A stretch of 64,000 nt of DNA, taken from the NCBI RefSeq assembly GCF_006170445.1, contig NZ_VCNA01000003.1, forward strand, positions 186,001-250,000. Reading direction: 5' to 3'. Under the pieces are notes generated by a model. It saw only the letters and a program-made list of their open reading frames with translations, was not told the origin of the DNA and made no database searches. This DNA comes from Brevibacillus dissolubilis. Lineage in GTDB: Bacteria > Bacillota > Bacilli > Brevibacillales > Brevibacillaceae. The position numbers were made by a program, and so were the translations under genes. This document shows positions 54,090-62,899 of this stretch, piece by piece (position 1 is the first letter of the stretch; the number at the start of each line of letters is the position of its first letter).

Positions 54090-54764
54090 TCACCAGCTCT
54101 CCCGCCATTTCCGCGACAAGGCTCGTCCGATCGCCACGAACTCTTTTCCCCGATGCATAAAGCCGTGCAGGTCATTGCCTGTCTGGCGATGCGAGAATTC
54201 AACGGGAACCTCCTGCACCTTGTACCCCGCGCGCAATACATCCACCGTCAGCCCCACTTCGATCCCGAAGCCATGATCCAGCGTCCCCACCTGTGCCAGC
54301 ACTTCACGGCGAATTGCGCGTTGACCGGAGAGCGGTGCAGACGGTGTGAAGCCGGTCAGCATTTTGATCCCGTGGCGGGCGAGTCCTTTGGCCAAGCCGA
54401 AGCCAGTCCTCTGCTTAGGACGCGGAAAAGCAGCGATCGCCATGTCGCAATGCCCTTCCAGCACGGGAGTTACCAACCGATGGGCTTCTGCCGCCGTCTC
54501 TTTGAGATCACCGTCTAACAACAGCAAGACTTCCCCGCGTGCGAGCCGCCAGCCGATCTGAAGCGCTGTCCCTTTGCCGTAATTCTGCGGCAGAGAGCAG
54601 ACATGGTCTGCATAGCGCTTGGCGAGTCTGACGGTATCATCCTGGCTGCCGTCATCGACCACGATCAGCTCGTCACACGGCACCGCACGCCGCACTGCCT
54701 GCAGAGTCGCTTCGATGTTGGCTGCTTCATTGTATGCAGGGATGATCACACTAACTTTTTTCAT
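54090..54764 (-). CDS. Glycosyltransferase family 2
   Basis: 224 residues, GT-A fold. VSVIIPAYNEAANIEATL and ELIVVDDGSQDDT form the nucleotide-sugar site; LLLLDGDLKE is the DxD-like motif; GIEVGLTVDVLRAGYKVQEVPVEFSHR is near the end. No membrane helix. It resembles polyprenyl-phosphate sugar transferases. It overlaps the MctB-like gene by 14 bases. Confidence 0.88.
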   Translation of the reverse strand: MKKVSVIIPAYNEAANIEATLQAVRRAVPCDELIVVDDGSQDDTVRLAKRYADHVCSLPQNYGKGTALQIGWRLARGEVLLLLDGDLKETAAEAHRLVTPVLEGHCDMAIAAFPRPKQRTGFGLAKGLARHGIKMLTGFTPSAPLSGQRAIRREVLAQVGTLDHGFGIEVGLTVDVLRAGYKVQEVPVEFSHRQTGNDLHGFMHRGKEFVAIGRALSRKWRESW

Positions 54765-55308
54765 GCTCCCACCTCGTTTCTTTGATCAAGAGCTGCACAT
54801 TCTCCAGCAGCTTCCACTGTTGGGAGGGTGAGTTGGGGACCGTCTCAATATGCACCCATTTGGATTCGTCCGGGAGCATCCCCAGCCACTCCGGCTTTTG
54901 CCTGCCAAAAATCAAAAGCGGCATCCCCGCCTTAGGTGGTTGATCCGTAACTGTCTGCATGGTGATCCCGATGGTGTCAAACAGCCGCTCCACCTTGCCC
55001 AGCTTCACCCCTTCGGCACGCCAGACCGCGACACTCTGTCCGTGCAGATCGTCTGCATAGCGCGTGGTCATCAGGTGCAGCACTTCGTTGTTGTTCTGCT
55101 CTACTTCCACAATCAGCTGATTGATCTGTTGCTTCAGCTCGCTGTTGCTTTTGAGCGCTTTGTCATATTTTTGTTCCATGCTAAGCAAAAATTCCTGCTG
55201 CGTACCGGCAAGCCATGACTGCCCGGCTGTACCCCCGAGCAGAATCCCGACCCCCAGCGCCAGAAAAATCGCTGCGATGGTGAGCAAATGATAGCGAAAA
55301 TGAATCAT
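54751..55308 (-). CDS. MctB-like membrane-anchored coiled-coil protein
   Basis: 185 residues from ATG 55308, just after GGGGGAG. One N-terminal membrane helix (FRYHLLTIAAIFLALGVGILLGGTAG) matches the start of the mycobacterial MctB (copper transport) family. A coiled coil follows (about 38-80), then a small alpha/beta domain with PLLIFGRQKPEW. It is much shorter than the 310-residue mycobacterial protein. In actinobacteria MctB/SteB-type proteins are encoded beside SteA, as here. A copper role is not supported by any visible metal motif. Confidence 0.72.
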   Translation of the reverse strand: MIHFRYHLLTIAAIFLALGVGILLGGTAGQSWLAGTQQEFLLSMEQKYDKALKSNSELKQQINQLIVEVEQNNNEVLHLMTTRYADDLHGQSVAVWRAEGVKLGKVERLFDTIGITMQTVTDQPPKAGMPLLIFGRQKPEWLGMLPDESKWVHIETVPNSPSQQWKLLENVQLLIKETRWEHEKS

Positions 55309-55325
55309 CGTCTCCCCCTGATCCG

Positions 55326-56495
55326 CTAGAATGGAAAGCTTTTGAACTGCATCCACAGCATCTGCATGACATGACGCGTGACCGGATTCACCGCAATGAT
55401 CGCGATGATCGGAGCCAGCATCGCCGAGGTGAGCATCGCCCAGATGTTCCACGTAAGACGCGGCTGATAAAGCTGGCTGACCCCTTTGGCATCGATCAGC
55501 TTAAGCCCGATCTTCGTTCGGACCAACAGCGTACTCGCCATCCCCTTGCGCCCTTTTTCGAGAAAATCAATCATATTGGTGTGCGTCCCAATCGTTACGA
55601 TCAGCTGGGCCTCCTGCTCATACGCAAGCAGCATCGCCACATCCTCACTCGTTCCCGGGGCAGGCAATAAATGATAGGGGAGTCCCAGCTCCTCCATCCG
55701 CAACTGTCCCGGCGCCCGTCCATCCGGGAAGGCATGCACCACAATCTCTCCACCGCACTGAAGCGCCCAGTCTGAGATACTGTCCATATCCCCAATAATC
55801 ACATCCGGCACATAACCAAACTCCAAAAGCGCATCCGCTCCCCCGTCCACCGCAATCAGCACGGGTCGGTACTCACGGATATAAGAGTGCAAGGTCTTCA
55901 AATCCTCACGGTAATGCCTGCCGCGCACGACCACGACGACATGCCTGTCCCGCATGCTCGTCCTAAACTTGAGCGGAGGCATCGGACGCAAGAACAGATC
56001 CTTCTCCTGTCCTGCGTAATGAAGCGTATTATCAATAAACTCTGATAGCGTCGCATCCAGTGTAGCGCAGGCCATCTGCCATTTGCGGTCAGCTTCTGCC
56101 TGGCCGAGCAGGGACAACCGGGCGATTGGCTGCCAGCCCTCCGTCGTTTTCATCAAGAGCGAGTTATCTGTGATCATCACCTCGATGCCATCTGAGAGAC
56201 TCATCAGCGCATCTGGTTCTGCACTCACCACCTCGTAGAGCGGCACGCCTGCCTGCAGCAGCTTTTTTGCGCCCATCGCCGGATACGCCCCACTCAAAAA
56301 AGGCACCGTATTAATCACCGCACCCACCCGTGCCTCCAGAAGGGAATCAGCCGCCACTTCATCTACATCAGCATGGGCCAGCACGGCAATCTGTCCGGGG
56401 CGCAGACGCTTGCAGAGTTGTTTGGTCTTGCGGTCTACGACAATCACAGCCTGATGGGATGCACCAGTGTCGGCACGTTTTCGTTTGAACAGCAA
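55326..56495 (-). CDS. SteA-like protein (thiamin-pyrophosphokinase-type domain, C-terminal membrane segment)
   Basis: About 389 residues. The central alpha/beta domain carries IAVDGGADALLEFGYVPDVIIGDMDSISD, which resembles the catalytic-site fold of thiamin pyrophosphokinase, and GTSEDVAMLLAYEQEAQLIVTIGTHTNMIDFLEKGRKGMAST. A hydrophobic stretch near the C-terminus (WAMLTSAMLAPIIAIIAV) suggests membrane anchoring. Corynebacterial SteA affects cell division and envelope; I infer a related role. GGAGG lies inside the first codons of the longest frame, so TTG 56495, eight bases on, is the likely start. Confidence 0.78.
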   Translation of the reverse strand: MLFKRKRADTGASHQAVIVVDRKTKQLCKRLRPGQIAVLAHADVDEVAADSLLEARVGAVINTVPFLSGAYPAMGAKKLLQAGVPLYEVVSAEPDALMSLSDGIEVMITDNSLLMKTTEGWQPIARLSLLGQAEADRKWQMACATLDATLSEFIDNTLHYAGQEKDLFLRPMPPLKFRTSMRDRHVVVVVRGRHYREDLKTLHSYIREYRPVLIAVDGGADALLEFGYVPDVIIGDMDSISDWALQCGGEIVVHAFPDGRAPGQLRMEELGLPYHLLPAPGTSEDVAMLLAYEQEAQLIVTIGTHTNMIDFLEKGRKGMASTLLVRTKIGLKLIDAKGVSQLYQPRLTWNIWAMLTSAMLAPIIAIIAVNPVTRHVMQMLWMQFKSFPF

Positions 56496-56557
56496 CAATC
56501 CCACCTCCATCTGCTAGTATGGCAATTGTTGGCGGGAAACATGCGGGTTTTTTGCAT

Positions 56558-56596
56558 ACGAAAAAGAGACTGCGCCCCAAAGTGGCACAGTCTCTT
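56558..56596 (-). terminator. Terminator of the DUF2759-like gene
   Basis: AAGAGACTG (56564-56572) / CAGTCTCTT (56588-56596) stem, then TTTTTCG on the minus strand. It separates the small gene from the SteA operon. Confidence 0.8.
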
Positions 56597-56623
56597 GATT
56601 GCATCCGTTATCAAATTGATGAC

Positions 56624-56797
56624 TTATTTCCCGGTCAGACCAAATACAAACAGAATCAGGTAGTCAGCAAACAGGAAAATAGCCAATGATACTGCACTGA
56701 ATCCGACAGCAAATGTATTTTTCACCTTCATGGAACGGACGAGGCCCCAAGCGATGAATACTGTACAAAGCAGCATGATAATGTTCATAACAACCAT
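56624..56797 (-). CDS. Small membrane protein, DUF2759-like
   Basis: 57 residues from ATG 56797, which follows AAGGAG by nine bases. Two hydrophobic helices flank the basic loop RSMKVKNTFAVGF, the pattern of DUF2759 proteins of Bacillus. Function unknown. It has its own terminator, so it is separate from the SteA-like operon downstream. Confidence 0.65.
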   Translation of the reverse strand: MVVMNIIMLLCTVFIAWGLVRSMKVKNTFAVGFSAVSLAIFLFADYLILFVFGLTGK

Positions 56798-56928
56798 CTC
56801 GCACAACTCCTTTCCTTACATAAGAACTCTCTTACTAGGATAACTATGGCACTTTTCATTATATAGCCTACCCAAATGTGAAACAAGTCATAAAACAAAT
56901 GTGACAACCGAATTCACAATTGGGCATA

Positions 56929-58323
56929 TTACACCGCAGCCGACTCTTCTGGAACCGGGTCTGGCCGGACGAGAATCTTCTTCTCCCAAGCCCGACTCTT
57001 CCAACGCCAGTACATGAGAATCCCGCGCAGCCACTCATCTGTCGCAAAGGCAATCCAGAAGCCGAGCAGTCCCATATTCATATGAATCCCGAGGAAATAG
57101 CCAAGCGGCACACTGACGCCCCACATCGAGAGAATCCCCATCACGACCGGGAATTGCGCGTCACCTGCCGCACGCAGCGAAGCGATCACCACGATATTAA
57201 ACGTCCGTCCCGGCTCCAAGATGATACAGAACAAAAGCAGGCTGACACCCGCCTCGATAATCGCCTGATCGCTCGTGAAGATCCCCAACAGATCACGGGC
57301 AAAGAATGCCATCACACAGACACACACGACGGTGACCATGAAGCTGATCCGCAGGCTTCGCATCAGCTGCTGATAGGCTTCTTCTATTTTCCCAGCCCCG
57401 ATCAGCTGTCCGACCATAATCTGCGTCCCGACACCCAACGAGAGTCCGCACAGCATGACGAAGTACATAATATTGAGCGAATAAATGCGGGTCGCTAAAG
57501 CAGACGTACCCAAGAGCGCAATCATCGTCGTACACATCAACTGGCTGAGCTGATACGACAGGTTTTCCCCGGCACCTGGTACGCCGATTTTGAGAATGTC
57601 TTTGACATACTTGATTTGAATCCGGAAATAATCCTTTACTTCTACCGTAAAATTGACGCGACGGTACATAATAAACAGCATCACGCCAAAAGCCAGCGCA
57701 CGGCTGACCGCAGTCGAGATAGCCACACCTGTCACACCAAGCTGCGGCACTCCCATCACGCCAAAAATAAACAAATAGTTCCCGACGACGTGAATCACGT
57801 TCATCCCAAGCGACACCAGCATCGCATCACGCGTAAATCCAACAGAGCGTACCACCGCCCCTGCTGTATTTAAGAGCGCTTGGAAAAACAAGGTCGAGCC
57901 TACAATCAACAGGTACGCACTGGCATACTCCATCAGCTCCGGCTTGACGTTCATCATGCCCAACAGATCTTCGCGGAACAGCACCATACTCAAGCTGATC
58001 AACAGGCCGAAGAGCAAGTTCATTGAAAGTGAAATCGCTGTGATCTGCCCTGATTCGGCATACTTGCGGGCACCTGTATACTGTGCGACCAACACTCCCG
58101 TCCCTTGGCTGACAAAGGCAAAAATCATCAGACAGGCCGCCACCAGCTGATTCGCCACCCCGACAGCAGCTACCGCCTCGTCTGAGATATGGGCCAGCAT
58201 GAACGTATCGGCTGTCCCCATCAGCATATGGAGGAAAAACTCAATCGCAATTGGCCAGGTCAGCGCAAACAGACTCATTCGTTTGACCGCTTGATCAGCA
58301 TCAGCTTGGGTCAACTCAACCAT
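56929..58323 (-). CDS. MATE family multidrug/toxin efflux protein
   Basis: 464 residues with about 12 membrane helices. N-terminal ALTWPIAIEFFLHMLMGTADTFMLAHISDEAVAAVGVANQL is the family start, and GVGTQIMVGQLIGAGKIEEAYQ lies at the beginning of the second half. It would export organic cations using a sodium or proton gradient. Single-gene unit; the substrate cannot be inferred. No adjacent MarR or TetR regulator. Confidence 0.92.
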   Translation of the reverse strand: MVELTQADADQAVKRMSLFALTWPIAIEFFLHMLMGTADTFMLAHISDEAVAAVGVANQLVAACLMIFAFVSQGTGVLVAQYTGARKYAESGQITAISLSMNLLFGLLISLSMVLFREDLLGMMNVKPELMEYASAYLLIVGSTLFFQALLNTAGAVVRSVGFTRDAMLVSLGMNVIHVVGNYLFIFGVMGVPQLGVTGVAISTAVSRALAFGVMLFIMYRRVNFTVEVKDYFRIQIKYVKDILKIGVPGAGENLSYQLSQLMCTTMIALLGTSALATRIYSLNIMYFVMLCGLSLGVGTQIMVGQLIGAGKIEEAYQQLMRSLRISFMVTVVCVCVMAFFARDLLGIFTSDQAIIEAGVSLLLFCIILEPGRTFNIVVIASLRAAGDAQFPVVMGILSMWGVSVPLGYFLGIHMNMGLLGFWIAFATDEWLRGILMYWRWKSRAWEKKILVRPDPVPEESAAV

Positions 58324-58484
58324 CTCCCTCGTTCTATCTGAATCTTTCTTTTTATTCGGCTATTGTATACCTCTGTCTGTAAAAGTTCAACAACCGCCAA
58401 AAGCATATGCACATCGGACACCTTGCATACCGTACATACCAGCTCACAAGCGCTCTGATGTAATATCTGCCATCCGTTCCCCGA

Positions 58485-58529
58485 TAAAAAAACCTGTTGT
58501 TCAGCCACAGGAGCACTGAACAACAGGTT
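58485..58529 (-). terminator. Terminator of the ROK gene
   Basis: Perfect 14-base stem AACCTGTTGTTCAG / CTGAACAACAGGTT followed by seven T on the minus strand. The 215-base gap down to 58324 holds no credible gene. Confidence 0.9.
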
Positions 58530-58539
58530 CTGATGCATA

Positions 58540-59757
58540 TCACACGTCCCCGATACCGGACGGTGTATATAATTTTTGCAAAAGCAGCGTAAATCCTCCG
58601 ATGGCTACGGCATTAGGTCCCAATGTGGAGACAACGATCGTCAGCTTCTCAAGCGCTTGTCCAAAAGCCTTCGCTTCGACGGTATCGATAAGCGATGAGA
58701 CGACGTGCTCCCCATGCCGGATCACCGAACCACACAGAATAATCCGCTGCGGACTCAGCATATGAATCAGATTGGTGAGCGCCGTGCCGAGATAGCCCCC
58801 TGTCGCCTTCAAGATATCCAAGGCCAACGGGTCACCGGCATCGGCCGCCGAGTAGATGAGTTCATAGGTCAGGTCAGCCGCCTTGCCGTTTTCCAGCCAT
58901 TCGGTGAGAACGCTTACGCGACCTTCTTCGATGGCCTGCCTCGTGCGTCTGATGACCGCCTGTTTCGAGACGAACATATCCAGACAACCACGGTTGCCGC
59001 ATTTGCACTGAGGCCCGTCATAATCGATGGTGACATGCCCAAGCTCCCCTGCAGTGAAAAAAGAGCCGTGGTACACCTTTTGATCCAGTACGATTCCTGC
59101 ACCGATCCCTGTCCCTACACTGATGCAGACAAAATTAGGGATATTTTGTCCCTGACCAAACCAGCTCTCTGCCAGCGCCAAGGCCCGTACATCATTTTCC
59201 AGTTCGACCGGAATACCAAACCGGGCTTCCAAAGCCGCCTTGATCGGAACATCACGGAAGTTCAGCTTCAGCCCGTAGACCAGAACACCCCGGTCTCTGT
59301 CGATTAAACCCGCCATCCCGACTCCAATCCCGAGATATGACCTGGCTTCTGATTTCGCTTTGACCGCTTCCACTGCCTGAACCAGTAATTCGATATAATC
59401 ATCGGCGGTGACCTGCGGCGGTACTTGAATCTGTGCTTCTCCGGTTATCTTTCCATCCAGTGTGGCTGTGACCGCAGAGATTTGGGTAATCCCCGCATTC
59501 AGGCCGATCAGATGATAGGCACCGGGATTAATGGTTAACAGGATTGGCTTGCGCCCCCCTGTCGAGTCCCCCCGTTTACTTTCTACTACCAACTTCGCCT
59601 CCAGTAATTCCCCGACAATATTGGTCACTGTCGGAGGTGTCAGCTTGGTCAGCTTGGCAATTTCTGCCCGCGAAATAGGCTCGTGCAGACGGATGACATT
59701 AAGTATGGTTGATTTATTGACTGACTTCATCCATTGAAAATTACCGATTTGCATCAA
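58540..59757 (-). CDS. ROK family transcriptional regulator (XylR/NagC type)
   Basis: 405 residues. N-terminal winged helix (ISRAEIAKLTKLTPPTVTNIVGELL, about 27-52) then a ROK sugar-kinase-like domain with phosphate loop LGIGVGMAGL, ENDVRALALAE, GTGIGAGIV and the zinc site GELGHVTIDYDGPQCKCGNRGCLD. It represses sugar genes until the sugar binds. No sugar genes adjoin; the nearest upstream gene is the M24-type protein, likely not its classic target. Confidence 0.9.
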   Translation of the reverse strand: MMQIGNFQWMKSVNKSTILNVIRLHEPISRAEIAKLTKLTPPTVTNIVGELLEAKLVVESKRGDSTGGRKPILLTINPGAYHLIGLNAGITQISAVTATLDGKITGEAQIQVPPQVTADDYIELLVQAVEAVKAKSEARSYLGIGVGMAGLIDRDRGVLVYGLKLNFRDVPIKAALEARFGIPVELENDVRALALAESWFGQGQNIPNFVCISVGTGIGAGIVLDQKVYHGSFFTAGELGHVTIDYDGPQCKCGNRGCLDMFVSKQAVIRRTRQAIEEGRVSVLTEWLENGKAADLTYELIYSAADAGDPLALDILKATGGYLGTALTNLIHMLSPQRIILCGSVIRHGEHVVSSLIDTVEAKAFGQALEKLTIVVSTLGPNAVAIGGFTLLLQKLYTPSGIGDV

Positions 59758-59785
59758 TCGGACTCCTCCCTGTACTGCCCCAATT

Positions 59786-59845
59786 TCTCTTTACCTCTAT
59801 CTCTACTTTATCTCTTATCTCTCTTTATCTCTATCTGTCTTTTTT
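59786..59845. repeat. Pyrimidine microsatellite-like tract
   Basis: Irregular repeats of TCTCTTTATCTCTATC on the plus strand, all purine on the minus strand. It lies between the M24-type gene and the ROK gene in the ROK leader/M24 trailer region. Slippage-prone low-complexity DNA. Confidence 0.6.
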
Positions 59846-59862
59846 TATTTTGTTATTTTTTT

Positions 59863-60987
59863 TTATTTTTCTCTGATCAAAATATCTGGACGTAAGTAAT
59901 CCTTCCCATTTTTGCTGATCAAAATCGACGGCCATTCACCGGTATGGGTCAAGATCTCATTCTCCCCATCGCCTACCAGCATCGTATCCTCGGTCTTCAC
60001 TCCATATACTGCTGGATTCCACGCAAAGGCCTGATTCACCTGCACGCGGCCTGTCGATTGGTAGTTGGCATGGAACTCACGGGCGGCATAGCCCGTCGGC
60101 CCGCCTTGGTTCAGATAGCGCCAGTCGTATGGATAGCCCGCCTCCCGGTATGCTTGAATCCCCTTGGCAAACACATCACGGATCAACCGGCCCGGACTGG
60201 TCGCCGCGAGAAAACCGACCTCAATCTCCGCCAGCTTCTTCCTGTTGACCAACAGCTCCGGCGACAATGGCCCGAAATGAACCAACCGCGTCACATTCGC
60301 GTGTAATCCTGCCTTTTCAGCACTGAGGGAAAGCATGGCATATGTATCGAGTTGCTTGTCCGTTGCTACCGGATTGCGGTAGCGGTAGATCCGCTCATCT
60401 GTAGCGATCTGCATAACACGCGGCGTGATACCGAGCCGCCAGACCTTTTCAGCCAGACGTGCCTGTATCTCATATTCGGTCATGCCTGGCTCCAACTCAC
60501 GGCAGACATCCTCCACCGTCTTGGCCACCATCTGGCATAAATCCCGGTATCGGTTCACCTCATCAGGTGATAGCACATAAGTAGTCTCAGCCAGCTCCGT
60601 ACCCAAATCCACCGTATCTTCCAAATCGATCAACGATGTCGGCAGATCCAGACCGATACTTTTTCCCTTGCACAACTGCTGGATGGCTGCATCATTGCCT
60701 TCATACCACTCCGGCGTGATCAGGGTGCAACTCACACTACCGTCATAAAACACCTCCCTCTCCATTCTGACTGCATCCATCCTATTGCTGATACAATACA
60801 CCTCTTCCGGCAAAATTAAAAGATCTGCCACACCAAATTCAGTCGATTTTCCGTCTTGATTGTCCAATCCCCCCGTCAACCAAGAGAAGCTGCGCCGTCT
60901 ACGCAATAAGATTCCGTCCAGCCCATGCATCTCCATGAGATCGCGTATAATGGTAACCCGCTCCTTAAAAAACTTCCCTTCTCTCAT
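59863..60987 (-). CDS. M24 (aminopeptidase P/creatinase) fold protein lacking most metal ligands
   Basis: 374 residues: creatinase-type N-terminal domain (1-135) and pita-bread domain (about 140-374). In aminopeptidase P the ligands are D, D, H, E, E. Here the first two align to Ser and Asn (LSLSAEKAGLHANVTR), the HG motif is replaced by GGPTGY, the EPG motif reads NPAVYG, and only the last glutamate (KTED) remains. A two-metal peptidase is therefore unlikely; metal-free hydrolases such as creatinase show that the fold can act otherwise. It lies upstream of the ROK gene on the same strand. Confidence 0.8.
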   Translation of the reverse strand: MREGKFFKERVTIIRDLMEMHGLDGILLRRRRSFSWLTGGLDNQDGKSTEFGVADLLILPEEVYCISNRMDAVRMEREVFYDGSVSCTLITPEWYEGNDAAIQQLCKGKSIGLDLPTSLIDLEDTVDLGTELAETTYVLSPDEVNRYRDLCQMVAKTVEDVCRELEPGMTEYEIQARLAEKVWRLGITPRVMQIATDERIYRYRNPVATDKQLDTYAMLSLSAEKAGLHANVTRLVHFGPLSPELLVNRKKLAEIEVGFLAATSPGRLIRDVFAKGIQAYREAGYPYDWRYLNQGGPTGYAAREFHANYQSTGRVQVNQAFAWNPAVYGVKTEDTMLVGDGENEILTHTGEWPSILISKNGKDYLRPDILIREK

Positions 60988-61062
60988 CCAACCTTTATCT
61001 CCTTTTCAACAAAACTTCATACTAATGTAAATATTTCGTTATTAACATATTAAATCACTTTT

Positions 61063-61428
61063 TTAACATGGTAAAGGGAGACAGCCTGCGCTATCTCCCT
61101 TTTTTTCAAAAAAATCACTTTTTTCTGCTATCCACATCGTCCAACGGTCTTTCCTGACGATTGGTTCCCCCTTGGACAGATGATCCCCGATACAGCTTAG
61201 CATATGCTTCCATTTCGCGTCACTTCGCTCATGCAGGTCCGAGCTTCCAGTCCGCCCGCGCAGATCATCAGTCAGCAGGTCAACCACTGAATATCGCTGC
61301 CAAAATTCCCAAACAGCACATTCTACAATGTTAGAAAATCTAGTGCTTCTAGTACATAACAAAGCCGTTGTACCTCCTCTGACTTCGGTCTGCGCAAAAA
61401 TCCCCACGTCCAGCAAGCGTAGAAACAC
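61063..61428 (-). CDS. Hypothetical protein, doubtful
   Basis: Open frame of 121 codons; a GGAGG at about 61371 could start translation at an internal TTG about ten bases later (near residue 23). The sequence looks partly protein-like (VWEFWQRYSVVDLLTDDL, WKHMLSCIGDHLSKGEPIVRKDRW), but no family is recognised and its last codons run through a hairpin. The long frame also runs close to the stop of the VOC gene. It may be spurious or decayed. Confidence 0.3.
   Translation of the reverse strand: MFLRLLDVGIFAQTEVRGGTTALLCTRSTRFSNIVECAVWEFWQRYSVVDLLTDDLRGRTGSSDLHERSDAKWKHMLSCIGDHLSKGEPIVRKDRWTMWIAEKSDFFEKKGDSAGCLPLPC
61073..61107. terminator. Terminator-like hairpin
   Basis: AAAGGGAGA (61073-61081) / TCTCCCTTT (61094-61102) with a T run on the plus strand. 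No plus-strand gene precedes it. Confidence 0.5.
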
Positions 61429-61451
61429 TCAAACAGATCGCCGAACCGCTC

Positions 61452-61823
61452 CTATTCGTCCCACTCCATGAATTCGAGACGGTTGCCCCACGGATCATCG
61501 GCAAAAAAGCGCTTTCTTCCTTCAATTGCATTGTCTTCTTTTACCTTCACACCATTCTTGACCAGCCGCTCCATCAGTGCAGTCAGATCGTTGACCACGA
61601 AGGCTGGGTGAGCTTTTTTCGCTGGCTGGAACATATCTTCCACCCCGATATGTATTTCTTGCTTACCTGCCTGGAACCAGCAGCCACCGCGCTTGCGCAG
61701 CTCCTCCGGTTTGGGGATCTCCTCCATCCCGAGCAGGCTGCCGTAAAAAGCACGTGCCTGTTCTTCACAGCCAACAGGGGCCGCTACTTGCACATGATCT
61801 ATACCAACAAATGTATGGCTCAT
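61452..61823 (-). CDS. VOC (glyoxalase-fold) family protein
   Basis: 123 residues. One vicinal-oxygen-chelate module pair: IDHVQVAAPVGCEEQARAFYGSLLGMEEIPKPEELRKRGGCWF, then EIHIGVE, HPAFVVNDL and FADDPWGNRLEFMEW. Metal-ligand candidates are the histidines in DHVQV and EIHIG and the glutamate near the C-terminus. It could be a dioxygenase-like, lyase or resistance protein; the substrate is unknown. Single gene. Confidence 0.85.
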   Translation of the reverse strand: MSHTFVGIDHVQVAAPVGCEEQARAFYGSLLGMEEIPKPEELRKRGGCWFQAGKQEIHIGVEDMFQPAKKAHPAFVVNDLTALMERLVKNGVKVKEDNAIEGRKRFFADDPWGNRLEFMEWDE

Positions 61824-61871
61824 TTGTCTGACCTCCTATAATTAGACTATACTTTACCATTATAAGATGGA

Positions 61872-62738
61872 CTAGTGTATAAATGTAAAGAAAGTTAGCT
61901 CAGGACGACAATAAAATCGCACAGGAAGATGCGTCGTGCCCAAACCTCTGGTGGTATAGACCATCATCTGCGTCTCCTGCACCCGTTGCAAGCCGTCAGG
62001 AAACCGATCCGCATTCGGGGGCAGCACCAGATGACCGATCAACGGCAGACGCACCTGCCCGCCATGACTATGCCCGGAGAGCTGCAGATCAATCTTGTGC
62101 TCCAGTGTCTCCAATGCGAAGTTCGGCGCATGGGAGAGCAGGATTTTGCAGCCGTCTAGAGGCACACCCTCGGCCGCCCTGACGATATCAGGCGTGCTCA
62201 TCGTCATATCCTCTACACCGAGCATGTAGAGCACATCACTGCCCCGCCGCACCACGGCATGCTGGTTCCGCAGTACCTGAAATCCGGCCTTCGTCAGATG
62301 AGCCGCCACCAGCTCATCATCCCTGTAATAATCATGATTGCCAAGCACCGCAAACTTCCCCAGTGGAGCATGGAGCTTACGGAGCAGCTCCACGGTCTCG
62401 TCCATATGATCCAGTTCGTTATCAACCAAATCCCCCGTAAAACAAATGATGTCAGGCTTAAAATGATTGATTTTTTCCATTTCACGCGAAAAATGTTGCG
62501 GTTCATAAAAAAATCCCATGTGTAAATCGCTGAAATGAGCTAATTTTAGCCCCTTATATTCCTTTGGCAGACGCGGAAGGGCCAGCTTGATCTCGTTGAT
62601 CTCCACCCAAAACCGTTCCTTCGTAAAGCCGTAGGAGCCGGCCAACACCGATGAGACAGATGCCATCGCTGTTCCCAAGATCCCTTTTTTGAGGAATTTT
62701 CTGCGGCTCATTCTGGTCTTCCAATGCTCTTCCCGCAT
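61872..62738 (-). CDS. Tat-exported metallophosphoesterase
   Basis: About 288 residues. The N-terminal twin-arginine signal SRRKFLKKGILGTAMASVSSVLAG implies export by Tat. Calcineurin-type motifs in order: HFSDLHMGF, TGDLVDNE, GNHDYYRDD, LLSHAPNF and GHSHGGQ, so the di-metal site is complete. It resembles YkuE-type phosphohydrolases. ATG 62738 gives nine residues before the Tat motif; ATG 62711 is an alternative. A terminator separates it from the upstream 56-codon gene. Confidence 0.9.
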   Translation of the reverse strand: MREEHWKTRMSRRKFLKKGILGTAMASVSSVLAGSYGFTKERFWVEINEIKLALPRLPKEYKGLKLAHFSDLHMGFFYEPQHFSREMEKINHFKPDIICFTGDLVDNELDHMDETVELLRKLHAPLGKFAVLGNHDYYRDDELVAAHLTKAGFQVLRNQHAVVRRGSDVLYMLGVEDMTMSTPDIVRAAEGVPLDGCKILLSHAPNFALETLEHKIDLQLSGHSHGGQVRLPLIGHLVLPPNADRFPDGLQRVQETQMMVYTTRGLGTTHLPVRFYCRPELTFFTFIH

Positions 62739-62805
62739 GCCCCTACACCCCGATTCGCTCCGTTTGTCTTTTTTTACCTTCCCTAATAAATACACCATCA
62801 CACAG

Positions 62806-62845
62806 CAAAAAAGCAAGTCACGGCACACTATGCTGTGACTTGCTT
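62806..62845 (-). terminator. Terminator of the 56-codon gene
   Basis: AAGCAAGTCACGGCA / TGCTGTGACTTGCTT stem followed by six T on the minus strand. Confidence 0.9.
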
Positions 62846-62899
62846 CTGACTGTATTCTGACTTGCTTTCTTGGCTGGTACATCTTCCCTTTTTGCTATT

